DNA of 64,000 nucleotides, taken from assembly GCA_951799425.1 (NCBI GenBank), contig OX637399.1, positions 37,235,701 through 37,299,700 on the forward strand, in the 5' to 3' direction. The notes beneath the pieces were generated by a model. The model was not told the origin of the DNA, searched no databases, and saw only the letters and a list, made by a program, of their open reading frames with translations. The DNA comes from Ilex aquifolium. Its lineage: Eukaryota; Streptophyta; Magnoliopsida; Aquifoliales; Aquifoliaceae. Below are positions 49,207-62,833 of this stretch, piece by piece; the first letter of the stretch is position 1, and every line of letters starts with the position of its first letter. Position numbers and translations under genes: made by a program.

Positions 49207-52200
49207 TTGACCATTCCCCTCCACAAGGAAAAAAAAAGTAATTTCCCAATCTTTAGTATTTCTGACATAACTTTTTGCTCCGGTCTCTGATTAAGATGAT
49301 TTTTGCGGCATTGTAAAGAATTCTTGAATCCCTAATCATTTTATTCACATCAAAAGTCATGAAAATTCTCTAGCATGGGCTCTATTGTAATGCAAGTTTT
49401 GTGTAATAAGTAGTCCTCCTTTAAAATGAAATATTATATCGGACATAACTTTTTCTCCCGAACTCTGATTGAGCTAATTCTTGCGGCATTGCAATGAGAA
49501 CTTGAAACCCTAACCAATATATTGAGATCAAAATTGGTGATTCATCTTCTAACAAGTTCGAAGATGGAAGTTTGGTATAGTTGGCCATTCCCCTCCACAA
49601 GGAAAAAAAGAAGTAATTTCCCAATCTTTAGTATTTCTGACATAACTTTTTGCTCCGGTCTCTGATTAAGATGATTCTTGCGGCATTGTAAAGAATTCTT
49701 CAATCCCTAACCATTTTATTCACATCAAAAGTCATGAAAAATCCTCTAGCATGGGCTTTATTGTAACGCAAGTTTTGTGTAATAAGTAGTCCTCCTTTAA
49801 AATGAAATATTATATCCGACATAACTCTTTCTCCCGAACTCGGATTGAGCTAATTCTTGCGGCATTGCAAAGAGAACTTGAAACCCAAACCAATATATTG
49901 AGATCAAAATTGGTGATTCATCTTCTAACAAGTTCGAAATTGTGATGGAAGTTTGGTATAGTTGGCCATTCCCCTCCACAAGGCAAAAAAAAGTAATTTC
50001 CCAATCTTCAGTATTTCTGACATAACTTTTTGCTCCGGTCTCTGATTAAGATGATTCTTGCGGCATTGTAAAGAATTCTTCAATCCCTAACCATTTTATT
50101 CACATCAAAAGTCATGAAAAATCCTCTAGCATGGACTCTATTGTAACGCAAGTTTTGTGTAATAAGTAGTCCTCCTTTAAAATGAAATATTATATCCGAC
50201 ATAACTCTTTCTCCCGAACTCGGATTGAGCTAATACTTAAGGCATTGCAAAGAGAACTTGAAACCCTAACAAATATATTAAGATCAAAATTGGTGATTCA
50301 TCTTCTAACAAGTTCGAAATTGTGATGAAAATTTGGTATAGTTGGTCATTCCCCTCCACAAGGCAAAAAAAAGTAATTTCCCAATCTTCAGTATTTCTGA
50401 CATAACTTTTTGCTCCGGTCTCTGATTAAGATGATTCTTGCGGCATTGTAAATAATTCTTCAATCCCTAACCATTTTATTCACATCAAAAGTCATGAAAA
50501 ATCCTCTAGCATGGACTCTATTGTAACGCAAGTTTTATGTAATAAGTAGTCCTCCTTTAAAATGAAATATTATATCCGACATAACTCTTTCTCCCGAACT
50601 CGGATTGAGCTAATACTTACGGCATTGCAAAGAGAACTTGAAACCCTAACAAATATATTGAGATCAAAATTGGTGATTCATCTTCTAACAAGTTCGAAAT
50701 TGTGATGGAAGTTTGGTATAGTTGACCATTCCCCTCCACAAGGAAAAAAAAAGTAATTTCCCAATCTTTAGTATTTCTGACATAACTTTTTGCTCCGGTC
50801 TCTGATTAAGATGATTTTTGCGGCATTGTAAAGAATTCTTGAATCCCTAATCATTTTATTCACATCAAAAGTCATGAAAAATCCTCTAGCATGGGCTCTA
50901 TTGTAATGCAAGTTTTGTGTAATAAGTAGTCCTCCTTTAAAATGAAATATTATATCGGACATAACTTTTTCTCCCGAACTCTGATTGAGCTAATTCTTGC
51001 GGCATTGCAATGAGAACTTGAAACCCTAACCAATATATTGAGATCAAAATTGGTGATTCATCTTCTAACAAGTTCGAAGATGGAAGTTTGGTATAGTTGG
51101 CCATTCCCCTCCACAAGGAAAAAAAGAAGTAATTTCCCAATCTTTAGTATTTCTGACATAACTTTTTGCTCCGGTCTCTGATTAAGATGATTCTTGCGGC
51201 ATTGTAAAGAATTCTTCAATCCCTAACCATTTTATTCACATCAAAAGTCATGAAAAATCCTCTAGCATGGGCTTTATTGTAACGCAAGTTTTGTGTAATA
51301 AGTAGTCCTCCTTTAAAATGAAATATTATATCCGACATAACTCTTTCTCCCGAACTCGGATTGAGCTAATTCTTGCGGCATTGCAAAGAGAACTTGAAAC
51401 CCAAACCAATATATTGAGATCAAAATTGGTGATTCATCTTCTAACAAGTTCGAAATTGTGATGGAAGTTTGGTATAGTTGGCCATTCCCCTCCACAAGGC
51501 AAAAAAAAGTAATTTCCCAATCTTCAGTATTTCTGACATAACTTTTTGCTCCGGTCTCTGATTAAGATGATTCTTGCGGCATTGTAAAGAATTCTTCAAT
51601 CCCTAACCATTTTATTCACATCAAAAGTCATGAAAAATCCTCTAGCATGGACTCTATTGTAACGCAAGTTTTGTGTAATAAGTAGTCCTCCTTTAAAATG
51701 AAATATTATATCCGACATAACTCTTTCTCCCGAACTCGGATTGAGCTAATACTTACGGCATTGCAAAGAGAACTTGAAACCCTAACAAATATATTGAGAT
51801 CAAAATTGGTGATTCATCTTCTAACAAGTTCGAAATTGTGATGGAAGTTTGGTATAGTTGGCCATTCCCCTCCACAAGGCAAAAAAAAGTAATTTCCCAA
51901 TCTTCAGTATTTCTGACATAACTTTTTGCTCCGGTCTCTGATTAAGATGATTCTTGCGGCATTGTAAATAATTCTTCAATCCCTAACCATTTTATTCACA
52001 TCAAAAGTCATGAAAAATCCTCTAGCATGGACTCTATTGTAACGCAAGTTTTGTGTAATAAGTAGTCCTCCTTTAAAATGAAATATTATATCCGACATAA
52101 CTCTTTCTCCCGAACTCGGATTGAGCTAATACTTACGGCATTGCAAAGAGAACTTGAAACCCTAACAAATATATTGAGATCAAAATTGGTGATTCATCTT

Positions 52201-55200
52201 CTAACAAGTTCGAAATTGTGATGGAAGTTTGGTATTGTTGACCATTCCCCTCCACAAGGAAAAAAAAAGTAATTTCCCAATCTTTAGTATTTCTGACATA
52301 ACTTTTTGCTCCGGTCTCTGATTAAGATGATTCTTGCGGCATTGTAAAGAATTCTTGAATCCCTAATCATTTTATTCACATCAAAAGTCATGAAAAATCC
52401 TCTAGCATGGGCTCTATTGTAATGCAAGTTTTGTGTAATAAGTAGTCCTCCTTTAAAATGAAATATTATATCGGACATAACTTTTTCTCCCGAACTCTGA
52501 TTGAGCTAATTCTTGCGGCATTGCAATGAGAACTTGAAACCCTAACCAATATATTGAGATCAAAATTGGTGATTCATCTTCTAACAAGTTCGAAGATGGA
52601 AGTTTGGTATAGTTGGCCATTCCCCTCCACAAGGAAAAAAAGAAGTAATTTCCCAATCTTTAGTATTTCTGACATAACTTTTTGCTCCGGTCTCTGATTA
52701 AGATGATTCTTGCGGCATTGTAAAGAATTCTTCAATCCCTAACCATTTTATTCACATCAAAAGTCATGAAAAATCCTCTAGCATGGGCTTTATTGTAACG
52801 CAAGTTTTGTGTAATAAGTAGTCCTCCTTTAAAATGAAATATTATATCCGACATAACTCTTTCTCCCGAACTCGGATTGAGCTAATTCTTGCGGCATTGC
52901 AAAGAGAACTTGAAACCCAAACCAATATATTGAGATCAAAATTGGTGATTCATCTTCTAACAAGTTCGAAATTGTGATGGAAGTTTGGTATAGTTGGCCA
53001 TTCCCCTCCACAAGGCAAAAAAAAGTAATTTCCCAATCTTCAGTATTTCTGACATAACTTTTTGCTCCGGTCTCTGATTAAGATGATTCTTGCGGCATTG
53101 TAAAGAATTCTTCAATCCCTAACCATTTTATTCACATCAAAAGTCATGAAAAATCCTCTAGCATGGACTCTATTGTAACGCAAGTTTTGTGTAATAAGTA
53201 GTCCTCCTTTAAAATGAAATATTATATCCGACATAACTCTTTCTCCCGAACTCGGATTGAGCTAATACTTACGGCATTGCAAAGAGAACTTGAAACCCTA
53301 ACAAATATATTGAGATCAAAATTGGTGATTCATCTTCTAACAAGTTCGAAATTGTGATGGAAGTTTGGTATAGTTGGCCATTCCCCTCCACAAGGCAAAA
53401 AAAAGTAATTTCCCAATCTTCAGTATTTCTGACATAACTTTTTGCTCCGGTCTCTGATTAAGATGATTCTTGCGGCATTGTAAATAATTCTTCAATCCCT
53501 AACCATTTTATTCACATCAAAAGTCATGAAAAATCCTCTAGCATGGACTCTATTGTAACGCAAGTTTTCTGTAATAAGTAGTCCTCCTTTAAAATGAAAT
53601 ATTATATCCGACATAACTCTTTCTCCCGAACTCGGATTGAGCTAATACTTACGGCATTGCAAAGAGAACTTGAAACCCTAACAAATATATTGAGATCAAA
53701 ATTGGTGATTCATCTTCTAACAAATTCGAAATTGTGATGGAAGTTTGGTATAGTTGACCATTCCCCTCCACAAGGAAAAAAAAAGTAATTTCCCAATCTT
53801 TAGTATTTCTGACATAACTTTTTGCTCCGGTCTCTGATTAAGATGATTTTTGCGGCATTGTAAAGAATTCTTGAATCCCTAATCATTTTATTCACATCAA
53901 AAGTCATGAAAAATCCTCTAGCATGGGCTCTATTGTAATGCAAGTTTTGTGTAATAAGTAGTCCTCCTTTAAAATGAAATATTATATCGGACATAACTTT
54001 TTCTCCCGAACTCTGATTGAGCTAATTCTTGCGGCATTGCAATGAGAACTTGAAACCCTAACCAATATATTGAGATCAAAATTGGTGATTCATCTTCTAA
54101 CAAGTTCGAAGATGGAAGTTTGGTATAGTTGGCCATTCCCCTCCACAAGGAAAAAAAGAAGTAATTTCCCAATCTTTAGTATTTCTGACATAACTTTTTG
54201 CTCCGGTCTCTGATTAAGATGATTCTTGCGGCATTGTAAAGAATTCTTCAATCCCTAACCATTTTATTCAGATCAAAAGTCATGAAAAATCCTCTAGCAT
54301 GGGCTTTATTGTAACGCAAGTTTTGTGTAATAAGTAGTCCTCCTTTAAAATGAAATATTATATCCGACATAACTCTTTCTCCCGAACTCGGATTGAGCTA
54401 ATTCTTGCGGCATTGCAAAGAGAACTTGAAACCCAAACCAATATATTGAGATCAAAATTGGTGATTCATCTTCTAACAAGTTCGAAATTGTGATGGAAGT
54501 TTGGTATAGTTGGCCATTCCCCTCCACAAGGCAAAAAAAAGTAATTTCCCAATCTTCAGTATTTCTGACATAACTTTTTGCTCCGGTCTATGATTAAGAT
54601 GATTCTTGCGGCATTGTAAAGAATTCTTCAATCCCTAACCATTTTATTCACATCAAAAGTCATGAAAAATCCTCTAGCATGGACTCTATTGTAACGCAAG
54701 TTTTGTGTAATAAGTAGTCCTCCTTTAAAATGAAATATTATATCCGACATAACTCTTTCTCCCGAACTCGGATTGAGCTAATACTTACGGCATTGCAAAG
54801 AGAACTTGAAACCCTAACAAATATATTGAGATCAAAATTGGTGATTCATCTTCTAACAAGTTCGAAATTGTGATGGAAGTTTGGTATAGTTGGCCATTCC
54901 CCTCCACAAGGCAAAAAAAAGTAATTTCCCAATCTTCAGTATTTCTGACATAACTTTTTGCTCCGGTCTCTGATTAAGATGATTCTTGCGGCATTGTAAA
55001 TAATTCTTCAATCCCTAACCATTTTATTCACATCAAAAGTCATGAAAAATCCTCTAGCACGGACTCTATTGTAACGCAAGTTTTGTGTAATAAGTAGTCC
55101 TCCTTTAAAATGAAATATTATATCCGACATAACTCTTTCTCCCGAACTCGGATTGAGCTAATACTTACGGCATTGCAAAGAGAACTTGAAACCCTAACAA

Positions 55201-55269
55201 ATATATTGAGATCAAAATTGGTGATTCATCTTCTAACAAGTTCGAAATTGTGATGGAAGTTTGGTATTG
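49207..55269. repeat. Tetramer HOR, four units
   Basis: Unit starts are 49207 (1,515 bp; a 1-bp loss near 49367 in GAAAATTCTC), 50722, 52238 and 53754. Unit 49207 holds the TTAAGG/GATGAAAA/TTGGTC haplotype at its M3/M4 junction (about 50239-50345). Units 50722 and 53754 have ATGATTTTTGCGG in M1. Unit 52238 has ATGATTCTTGCGG and is preceded by TATTGTTGACC. The tetramers therefore alternate. Confidence 0.93.
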
Positions 55270-56404
55270 TTGACCATTCCCCTCCACAAGGAAAAAAAAA
55301 GTAATTTCCCAATCTTTAGTATTTCTGACATAACTTTTTGCTCCGGTCTCTGATTAAGATGATTCTTGCGGCATTGTAAAGAATTCTTGAATCCCTAATC
55401 ATTTTATTCACATCAAAAGTCATGAAAAATCCTCTAGCATGGGCTCTATTGTAATGCAAGTTTTGTGTAATAAGTAGTCCTCCTTTAAAATGAAATATTA
55501 TATCGGACATAACTTTTTCTCCCGAACTCTGATTGAGCTAATTCTTGCGGCATTGCAATGAGAACTTGAAACCCTAACCAATATATTGAGATCAAAATTG
55601 GTGATTCATCTCCTAACAAGTTCGAAGATGGAAGTTTGGTATAGTTGGCCATTCCCCTCCACAAGGAAAAAAAAAGTAATTTCCCATTCTTTAGTATTTC
55701 TGACCTAACTTTTTGTTCCGGTCTCTGATTAAGATGATTCTTGCGGCATTGTAAAGAATTCTTCAATCCCTAACCATTTTATTCACATCAAAAGTCATGA
55801 AAAATCCTCTAGCATGGGCTTTATTGTAACGCAAGTTTTGTGTAATAAGTAGTCCTCCTTTAAAATGAAATATTATATCCGACATAACTCTTTCTCCCGA
55901 ACTCGGATTGAGCTAATTCTTGCGGCATTGCAAAGAGAACTTGAAACCCAAACCAATATATTGAGATCAAAATTGGTGATTCATCTTCTAACAAGTTCGA
56001 AATTGTGATGGAAGTTTGGTATAGTTGGCCATTCCCCTCCACAAGGCAAAAAAAAGTAATTTCCCAATCTTCAGTATTTCTGACATAACTTTTTGCTCCG
56101 GTCTCTGATTAAGATGATTCTTGCGGCATTGTAAATAATTCTTCAATCCCTAACCATTTTATTCACATCAAAAGTCATGAAAAATCCTCTAGCATGGACT
56201 CTATTGTAACGCAAGTTTTGTGTAATAAGTAGTCCTCCTTTAAAATGAAATATTATATCCGACATAACTCTTTCTCCCGAACTCGGATTGAGCTAATACT
56301 TACGGCATTGCAAAGAGAACTTGAAACCCTAACAAATATATTGAGATCAAAATTGGTGATTCATCTTCTAACAAGTTCGAAATTGTGATGGAAGTTTGGT
56401 ATAG
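55270..56404. repeat. Trimer unit (1,135 bp) M1-M2-M4
   Basis: Monomers at 55270, 55645 and 56025. The M2 is of the transition-zone kind (CCCATTCTTTAG, GACCTAAC, plus GTTCCGG), not the AAAGAAG kind next to it. The following monomer is M4 (TAAATAATTC), so M3 is missing. Confidence 0.88.
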
Positions 56405-57920
56405 TTGACCATTCCCCTCCACAAGGAAAAAAAAAGTAATTTCCCAATCTTTAGTATTTCTGACATAACTTTTTGCTCCGGTCTCTGATTAAGATGATTT
56501 TTGCGGCATTGTAAAGAATTCTTGAATCCCTAATCATTTTATTCACATCAAAAGTCATGAAAAATCCTCTAGCATGGGCTCTATTGTAATGCAAGTTTTG
56601 TGTAATAAGTAGTCCTCCTTTAAAATGAAATATTATATCGGACATAACTTTTTCTCCCGAACTCTGATTGAGCTAATTCTTGCGGCATTGCAATGAGAAC
56701 TTGAAACCCTAACCAATATATTGAGATCAAAATTGGTGATTCATCTTCTAACAAGTTCGAAGATGGAAGTTTGGTATAGTTGGCCATTCCCCTCCACAAG
56801 GAAAAAAAGAAGTAATTTCCCAATCTTTAGTATTTCTGACATAACTTTTTGCTCCGGTCTCTGATTAAGATGATTCTTGCGGCATTGTAAAGAATTCTTC
56901 AATCCCTAACCATTTTATTCACATCAAAAGTCATGAAAAATCCTCTAGCATGGGCTTTATTGTAACGCAAGTTTTGTGTAATAAGTAGTCCTCCTTTAAA
57001 ATGAAATATTATATCCGACATAACTCTTTCTCCCGAACTCGGATTGAGCTAATTCTTGCGGCATTGCAAAGAGAACTTGAAACCCAAACCAATATATTGA
57101 GATCAAAATTGGTGATTCATCTTCTAACAAGTTCGAAATTGTGATGGAAGTTTGGTATAGTTGGCCATTCCCCTCCACAAGGCAAAAAAAAGTAATTTCC
57201 CAATCTTCAGTATTTCTGACATAACTTTTTGCTCCGGTCTCTGATTAAGATGATTCTTGCGGCATTGTAAAGAATTCTTCAATCCCTAACCATTTTATTC
57301 ACATCAAAAGTCATGAAAAATCCTCTAGCATGGACTCTATTGTAACGCAAGTTTTGTGTAATAAGTAGTCCTCCTTTAAAATGAAATATTATATCCGACA
57401 TAACTCTTTCTCCCGAACTCGGATTGAGCTAATACTTACGGCATTGCAAAGAGAACTTGAAACCCTAACAAATATATTGAGATCAAAATTGGTGATTCAT
57501 CTTCTAACAAGTTCGAAATTGTGATGGAAGTTTGGTATAGTTGGCCATTCCCCTCCACAAGGCAAAAAAAAGTAATTTCCCAATCTTCAGTATTTCTGAC
57601 ATAACTTTTTGCTCCGGTCTCTGATTAAGATGATTCTTGCGGCATTGTAAATAATTCTTCAATCCCTAACCATTTTATTCACATCAAAAGTCATGAAAAA
57701 TCCTCTAGCATGGACTCTATTGTAACGCAAGTTTTGTGTAATAAGTAGTCCTCCTTTAAAATGAAATATTATATCCGACATAACTCTTTCTCCCGAACTC
57801 GGATTGAGCTAATACTTACGGCATTGCAAAGAGAACTTGAAACCCTAACAAATATATTGAGATCAAAATTGGTGATTCATCTTCTAACAAGTTCGAAATT
57901 GTGATGGAAGTTTGGTATTG
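56405..57920. repeat. Tetramer HOR unit (1,516 bp)
   Basis: Monomers at 56405, 56780, 57161 and 57541. M1 has ATGATTTTTGCGG, the alternate form seen at 50722 and 53754. M4 has GTTTTGTG and leads into TATTGTTGACC. Confidence 0.93.
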
Positions 57921-59807
57921 TTGACCATTCCCCTCCACAAGGAAAAAAAAAGTAATTTCCCAATCTTTAGTATTTCTGACATAACTTTTTGCTCCGGTCT
58001 CTGATTAAGATGATTCTTGCGGCATTGTAAAGAATTCTTGAATCCCTAATCATTTTATTCACATCAAAAGTCATGAAAAATCCTCTAGCATGGGCTCTAT
58101 TGTAATGCAAGTTTTCTGTAATAAGTAGTCCTCCTTTAAAATGAAATATTATATCGGACATAACTTTTTCTCCCGAACTCTGATTGAGCTAATTCTTGCG
58201 GCATTGCAATGAGAACTTGAAACCCTAACCAATATATTGAGATCAAAATTGGTGATTCATCTTCTAACAAGTTCGAAGATGGAAGTTTGGTATAGTTGGC
58301 CATTCCCCTCCACAAGGAAAAAAAGAAGTAATTTCCCAATCTTTAGTATTTCTGACATAATTTTTTGCTCCGGTCTCTGATTAAGATTCTTGCGGCATTG
58401 TAAAGCATTCTTGAATCCCTAATCATTTTATTCACATCAAAAGTCATGAAAAATCCTCTAGCATGGGCTCTATTGTAATGCAAGTTTTGTGTAATAAGTA
58501 GTCCTCCTTTAAAATGAAATATTATATCGGACATAACTTTTTCTCCCGAACTCTGATTGAGCTAATTCTTGCGGCATTGCAATGAGAACTTGAAACCCTA
58601 ACCAATATATTGAGATCAAAATTGGTGATTCATCTCCTAACAAGTTCGAAGATGGAAGTTTGGTATAGTTGGCCATTCCCCTCCACAAGGAAAAAAAAAG
58701 TAATTTCCCATTCTCTAGTATTTCTGACCTAACTTTTTGTTCCGGTCTCTGATTAAGATGATTCTTGCGGCATTGTAAAAAATTCTTCAATCCCTAACCA
58801 TTTTATTCACATCAAAAGTCATGAAAAATCCTCTAGCATGGGCTTTATTGTAACACAAGTTTTGTGTAATAAGTAGTCCTCCTTTAAAATGAAATATTAT
58901 ATCCGACATAACTCTTTCTCCCGAACTCGGATTGAGCTAATTCTTGCGGCATTGCAAAGAGAACTTGAAACCCAAACCAATATATTGAGATCAAAATTGG
59001 TGATTCATCTTCTAACAAGTTCGAAATTGTGATGGAAGTTTGGTATAGTTGGCCATTCCCCTCCACAAGGCAAAAAAAAGTAATTTCCCAATCTTCAGTA
59101 TTTCTGACATAACTTTTTGCTCCGGTCTCTGATTAAGATGATTCTTGCGGCATTGTAAAGAATTCTTCAATCCCTAACCATTTTATTCACATCAAAAGTC
59201 ATGAAAAATCCTCTAGCATGGACTCTATTGTAACGCAAGTTTTGTGTAATAAGTAGTCCTCCTTTAAAATGAAATATTATATCCGACATAACTCTTTCTC
59301 CCGAACTCGGATTGAGCTAATACTTACGGCATTGCAAAGAGAACTTGAAACCCTAACAAATATATTGAGATCAAAATTGGTGATTCATCTTCTAACAAGT
59401 TCGAAATTGTGATGGAAGTTTGGTATAGTTGGCCATTCCCCTCCACAAGGCAAAAAAAAGTAATTTCCCAATCTTCAGTATTTCTGACATAACTTTTTGC
59501 TCCGGTCTCTGATTAAGATGATTCTTGCGGCATTGTAAATAATTCTTCAATCCCTAACCATTTTATTCACATCAAAAGTCATGAAAAATCCTCTAGCATG
59601 GACTCTATTGTAACGCAAGTTTGTGTAATAAGTAGTCCTCCTTTAAAATGAAATATTATATCCGACATAACTCTTTCTCCCGAACTCGGATTGAGCTAAT
59701 ACTTACGGCATTGCAAAGAGAACTTGAAACCCTAACAAATATATTGAGATCAAAATTGGTGATTCATCTTCTAACAAGTTCGAAATTGTGATGGAAGTTT
59801 GGTATTG
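57921..59807. repeat. Pentamer unit (1,887 bp)
   Basis: Monomers at 57921, 58296 (373 bp), 58669, 59049 and 59429. Monomer 58296 has the AAAGAAG tract but M1-like GAATCC and a CTCCTAAC/GAAGATGG end, with a 3-bp loss at TTAAGATTCTTGCGG. Monomer 58669 shares GTTCCGG and GACCTAAC with 55645. Monomer 59429 has a 1-bp loss in AAGTTTGTG (near 59612). Confidence 0.85.
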
Positions 59808-61318
59808 TTGACCATTCCCCTCCACAAGGAAATAAAAAGTAATTTCCCAATCTTTAGTATTTCTGACATAACTTTTTGCTCCGGTCTCTGATTAAGATGA
59901 TTCTTGCGGCATTGTAAAGAATTCTTGAATCCCTAATCATTTTATTCACATCAAAAGTCATGAAAAATCCTCTAGCATGGGCTCTATTGTAATGCAAGTT
60001 TTGTGTAATAAGTAGTCCTCCTTTAAAATGAAATATTATATCGGACATAACTTTTTCTCCCGAACTCTGATTGAGCTAATTCTTGCGGCATTGCAATGAG
60101 AACTTGAAACCCTAACCAATATATTGAGATCAAAATTGGTGATTCATCTTCTAACAAGTTCGAAGATGGAAGTTTGGTATAGTTGGCCATTCCCCTCCAC
60201 AAGGAAAAAAAGAAGTAATTTCCCAATCTTTAGTATTTCTGACATAACTTTTTGCTCCGGTCTCTGATTAAGATGATTCTTGCGGCATTGTAAAGAATTC
60301 TTCAATCCCTAACCATTTTATTCACATCAAAAGTCATGAAAAATCCTCTAGCATGGACTCTATTGTAACGCAAGTTTTGTGTAATAAGTAGTCCTCCTTT
60401 AAAATGAAATATTATATCCGACATAACTCTTTCTCCCGAACTCGGATTGAGCTAATACTTACGGCATTGCAAAGAGAACTTGAAACCCTAACAAATATAT
60501 TGAGATCAAAATTGGTGATTCATCTTCTAACAAGTTCGAAATTGTGATGGAAGTTTGGTATAGTTGACCATTCCCCTCCACAAGGAAAAAAAAAGTAATT
60601 TCCCAATCTTTAGTATTTCTGACATAATTTTTTGCTCCGGTCTCTGATTAAGATGATTCTTGCGGCATTGTAAAGAATTCTTGAATCCCTAATCATTTTA
60701 TTCACATCAAAAGTCAGGAAAAATCCTCTAGCATGGGCTCTATTGTAATGCAAGTTTTGTGTAATAAGTAGTCCTCCTTTAAAATGAAATATTATATCGG
60801 ACATAACTTTTTCTCCCGAACTCTGATTGAGCTAATTCTTGCGGCATTGCAATGAGAACTTGAAACCCTAACCAATATATTGAGATCAAAATTGGTGATT
60901 CATCTCCTAACAAGTTCGAAGATGGAAGTTTGGTATAGTTGGCCATTCCCCTCCACAAGGAAAAAAAAAGTAATTTCCCATTCTTTAGTATTTCTGACCT
61001 AACTTTTTGCTCCGGTCTCTGATTAAGATGATTCTTGCGGCATTGTAAAGAATTCTTCAATCCCTAACCATTTTATTCACATCAAAAGTCATGAAAAATC
61101 CTCTAGCATGGACTCTATTGTAACGCAAGTTTTGTGTAATAAGTAGTCCTCCTTTAAAATGAAATATTATATCCGACATAACTCTTTCTCCCGAACTCGG
61201 ATTGAGCTAATACTTACGGCATTGCAAAGAGAACTTGAAACCCTAACAAATATATTCAGATCAAAATTGGTGATTCATCTTCTAACAAGTTCGAAATTGT
61301 GATGGAAGTTTGGTATAG
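59808..61318. repeat. Two dimer units (756 and 755 bp)
   Basis: Monomers at 59808 and 60183 (M1, then M2/M3 hybrid), and at 60564 and 60939 (M1 with CTCCTAAC, then a GACCTAAC M2-front with M3 body and ATTCAGATC). Each dimer ends straight into a TTGACC start, so two monomers per tetramer are missing. The A-tract at 59829 is broken by a T (GGAAATAAAAAG). Confidence 0.85.
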
Positions 61319-62833
61319 TTGACCATTCCCCTCCACAAGGAAAAAAAAAGTAATTTCCCAATCTTTAGTATTTCTGACATAATTTTTTGCTCCGGTCTCT
61401 GATTAAGATGATTCTTGCGGCATTGTAAAGAATTCTTGAATCCCTAATCATTTTATTCACATCAAAAGTCATGAAAAATCCTCTAGCATGGGCTCTATTG
61501 TAATGCAAGTTTTGTGTAATAAGTAGTCCTCCTTTAAAATGAAATATTATATCGGACATAACTTTTTCTCCCGAACTCTGATTGAGCTAATTCTTGCGGC
61601 ATTGCAATGAGAACTTGAAACCCTAACCAATATATTGAGATCAAAATTGGTGATTCATCTCCTAACAAGTTCGAAGATGGAAGTTTGGTATAGTTGGCCA
61701 TTCCCCTCCACAAGGAAAAAAAAAGTAATTTCCCATTCTTTAGTATTTCTGACCTAACTTTTTGCTCCGGTCTCTGATTAAGATGATTCTTGCGGCATTG
61801 TAAAGAATTCTTCAATCCCTAACCATTTTATTCACATCAAAAGTCATGAAAAATCCTCTAGCATGGGCTTTATTGTAACGCAAGTTTTGTGAAATAAGTA
61901 GTCCTCCTTTAAAATGAAATATTATATCCGACATAACTCTTTCTCCCGAACTCGGATTGAGCTAATTCTTGCGGCATTGCAAAGAGAACTTGAAACCCAA
62001 ACCAATATATTGAGATCAAAATTGGTGATTCATCTTCTAACAAGTTCGAAATTGTGATGAAAATTTGGTATAGTTGGTCATTCCCCTCCACAAGGCAAAA
62101 AAAAGTAATTTCCCAATCTTCAGTATTTCTGACATAACTTTTTGCTCCGGTCTCTGATTAAGATGATTCTTGCGGCATTGTAAATAATTATTCAATCCCT
62201 AACCATTTTATTCACATCAAAAGTCATGAAAAATCCTCTAGCATGGACTCTATTGTAACGCAAGTTTTGTGTAATAAGTAGTCCTCCTTTAAAATGAAAT
62301 ATTATATCCGACATAACTCTTTCTCCCGAACTCGGATTGAGCTAATACTTACGGCATTGCAAAGAGAACTTGAAACCCTAACAAATATATTGAGATCAAA
62401 GTCGGTGATTCATCTTCTAACAAGTTCGAAATTGTGATGGAAGTTTGGTATAGTTGGCCATTCCCCTCCACAAGGCAAAAAAAAGTAATTTCCCAATCTT
62501 CAGTATTTCTGACATAACTTTTTGCTCCGGTCTCTGATTAAGATGATTCTTGCGGCATTGTAAATAATTCTTCAATCCCTAACCATTTTATTCACATCAA
62601 AAGTCATGAAAAATCCTCTAGCATGGACTCTATTGTAACACAAGTTTTGTGTAATAAGTAGTCCTCCTTTAAAATGAAATATTATATCCGACCTAACTCT
62701 TTCTCCCGAACTCGGATTGAGCTAATACTTACGGCATTGCAAAGAGAACTTGAAACCCTAACAAATATATTGAGATCAAAATTGGTGATTCATCTTCTAA
62801 CAAGTTCGAAATTGTGATGGAAGTTTGGTATAG
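61319..62833. repeat. Rearranged tetramer (1,515 bp): M1, M2*, M4, M4
   Basis: Monomers at 61319, 61694, 62074 and 62454. The M2 at 61694 ends with GATGAAAATTTGG and leads into TTGGTC, the haplotype elsewhere found at M3/M4 junctions, so its tail came from an M3. Two M4-type monomers with TAAATAATT then follow in a row (62074 and 62454). Confidence 0.85.
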
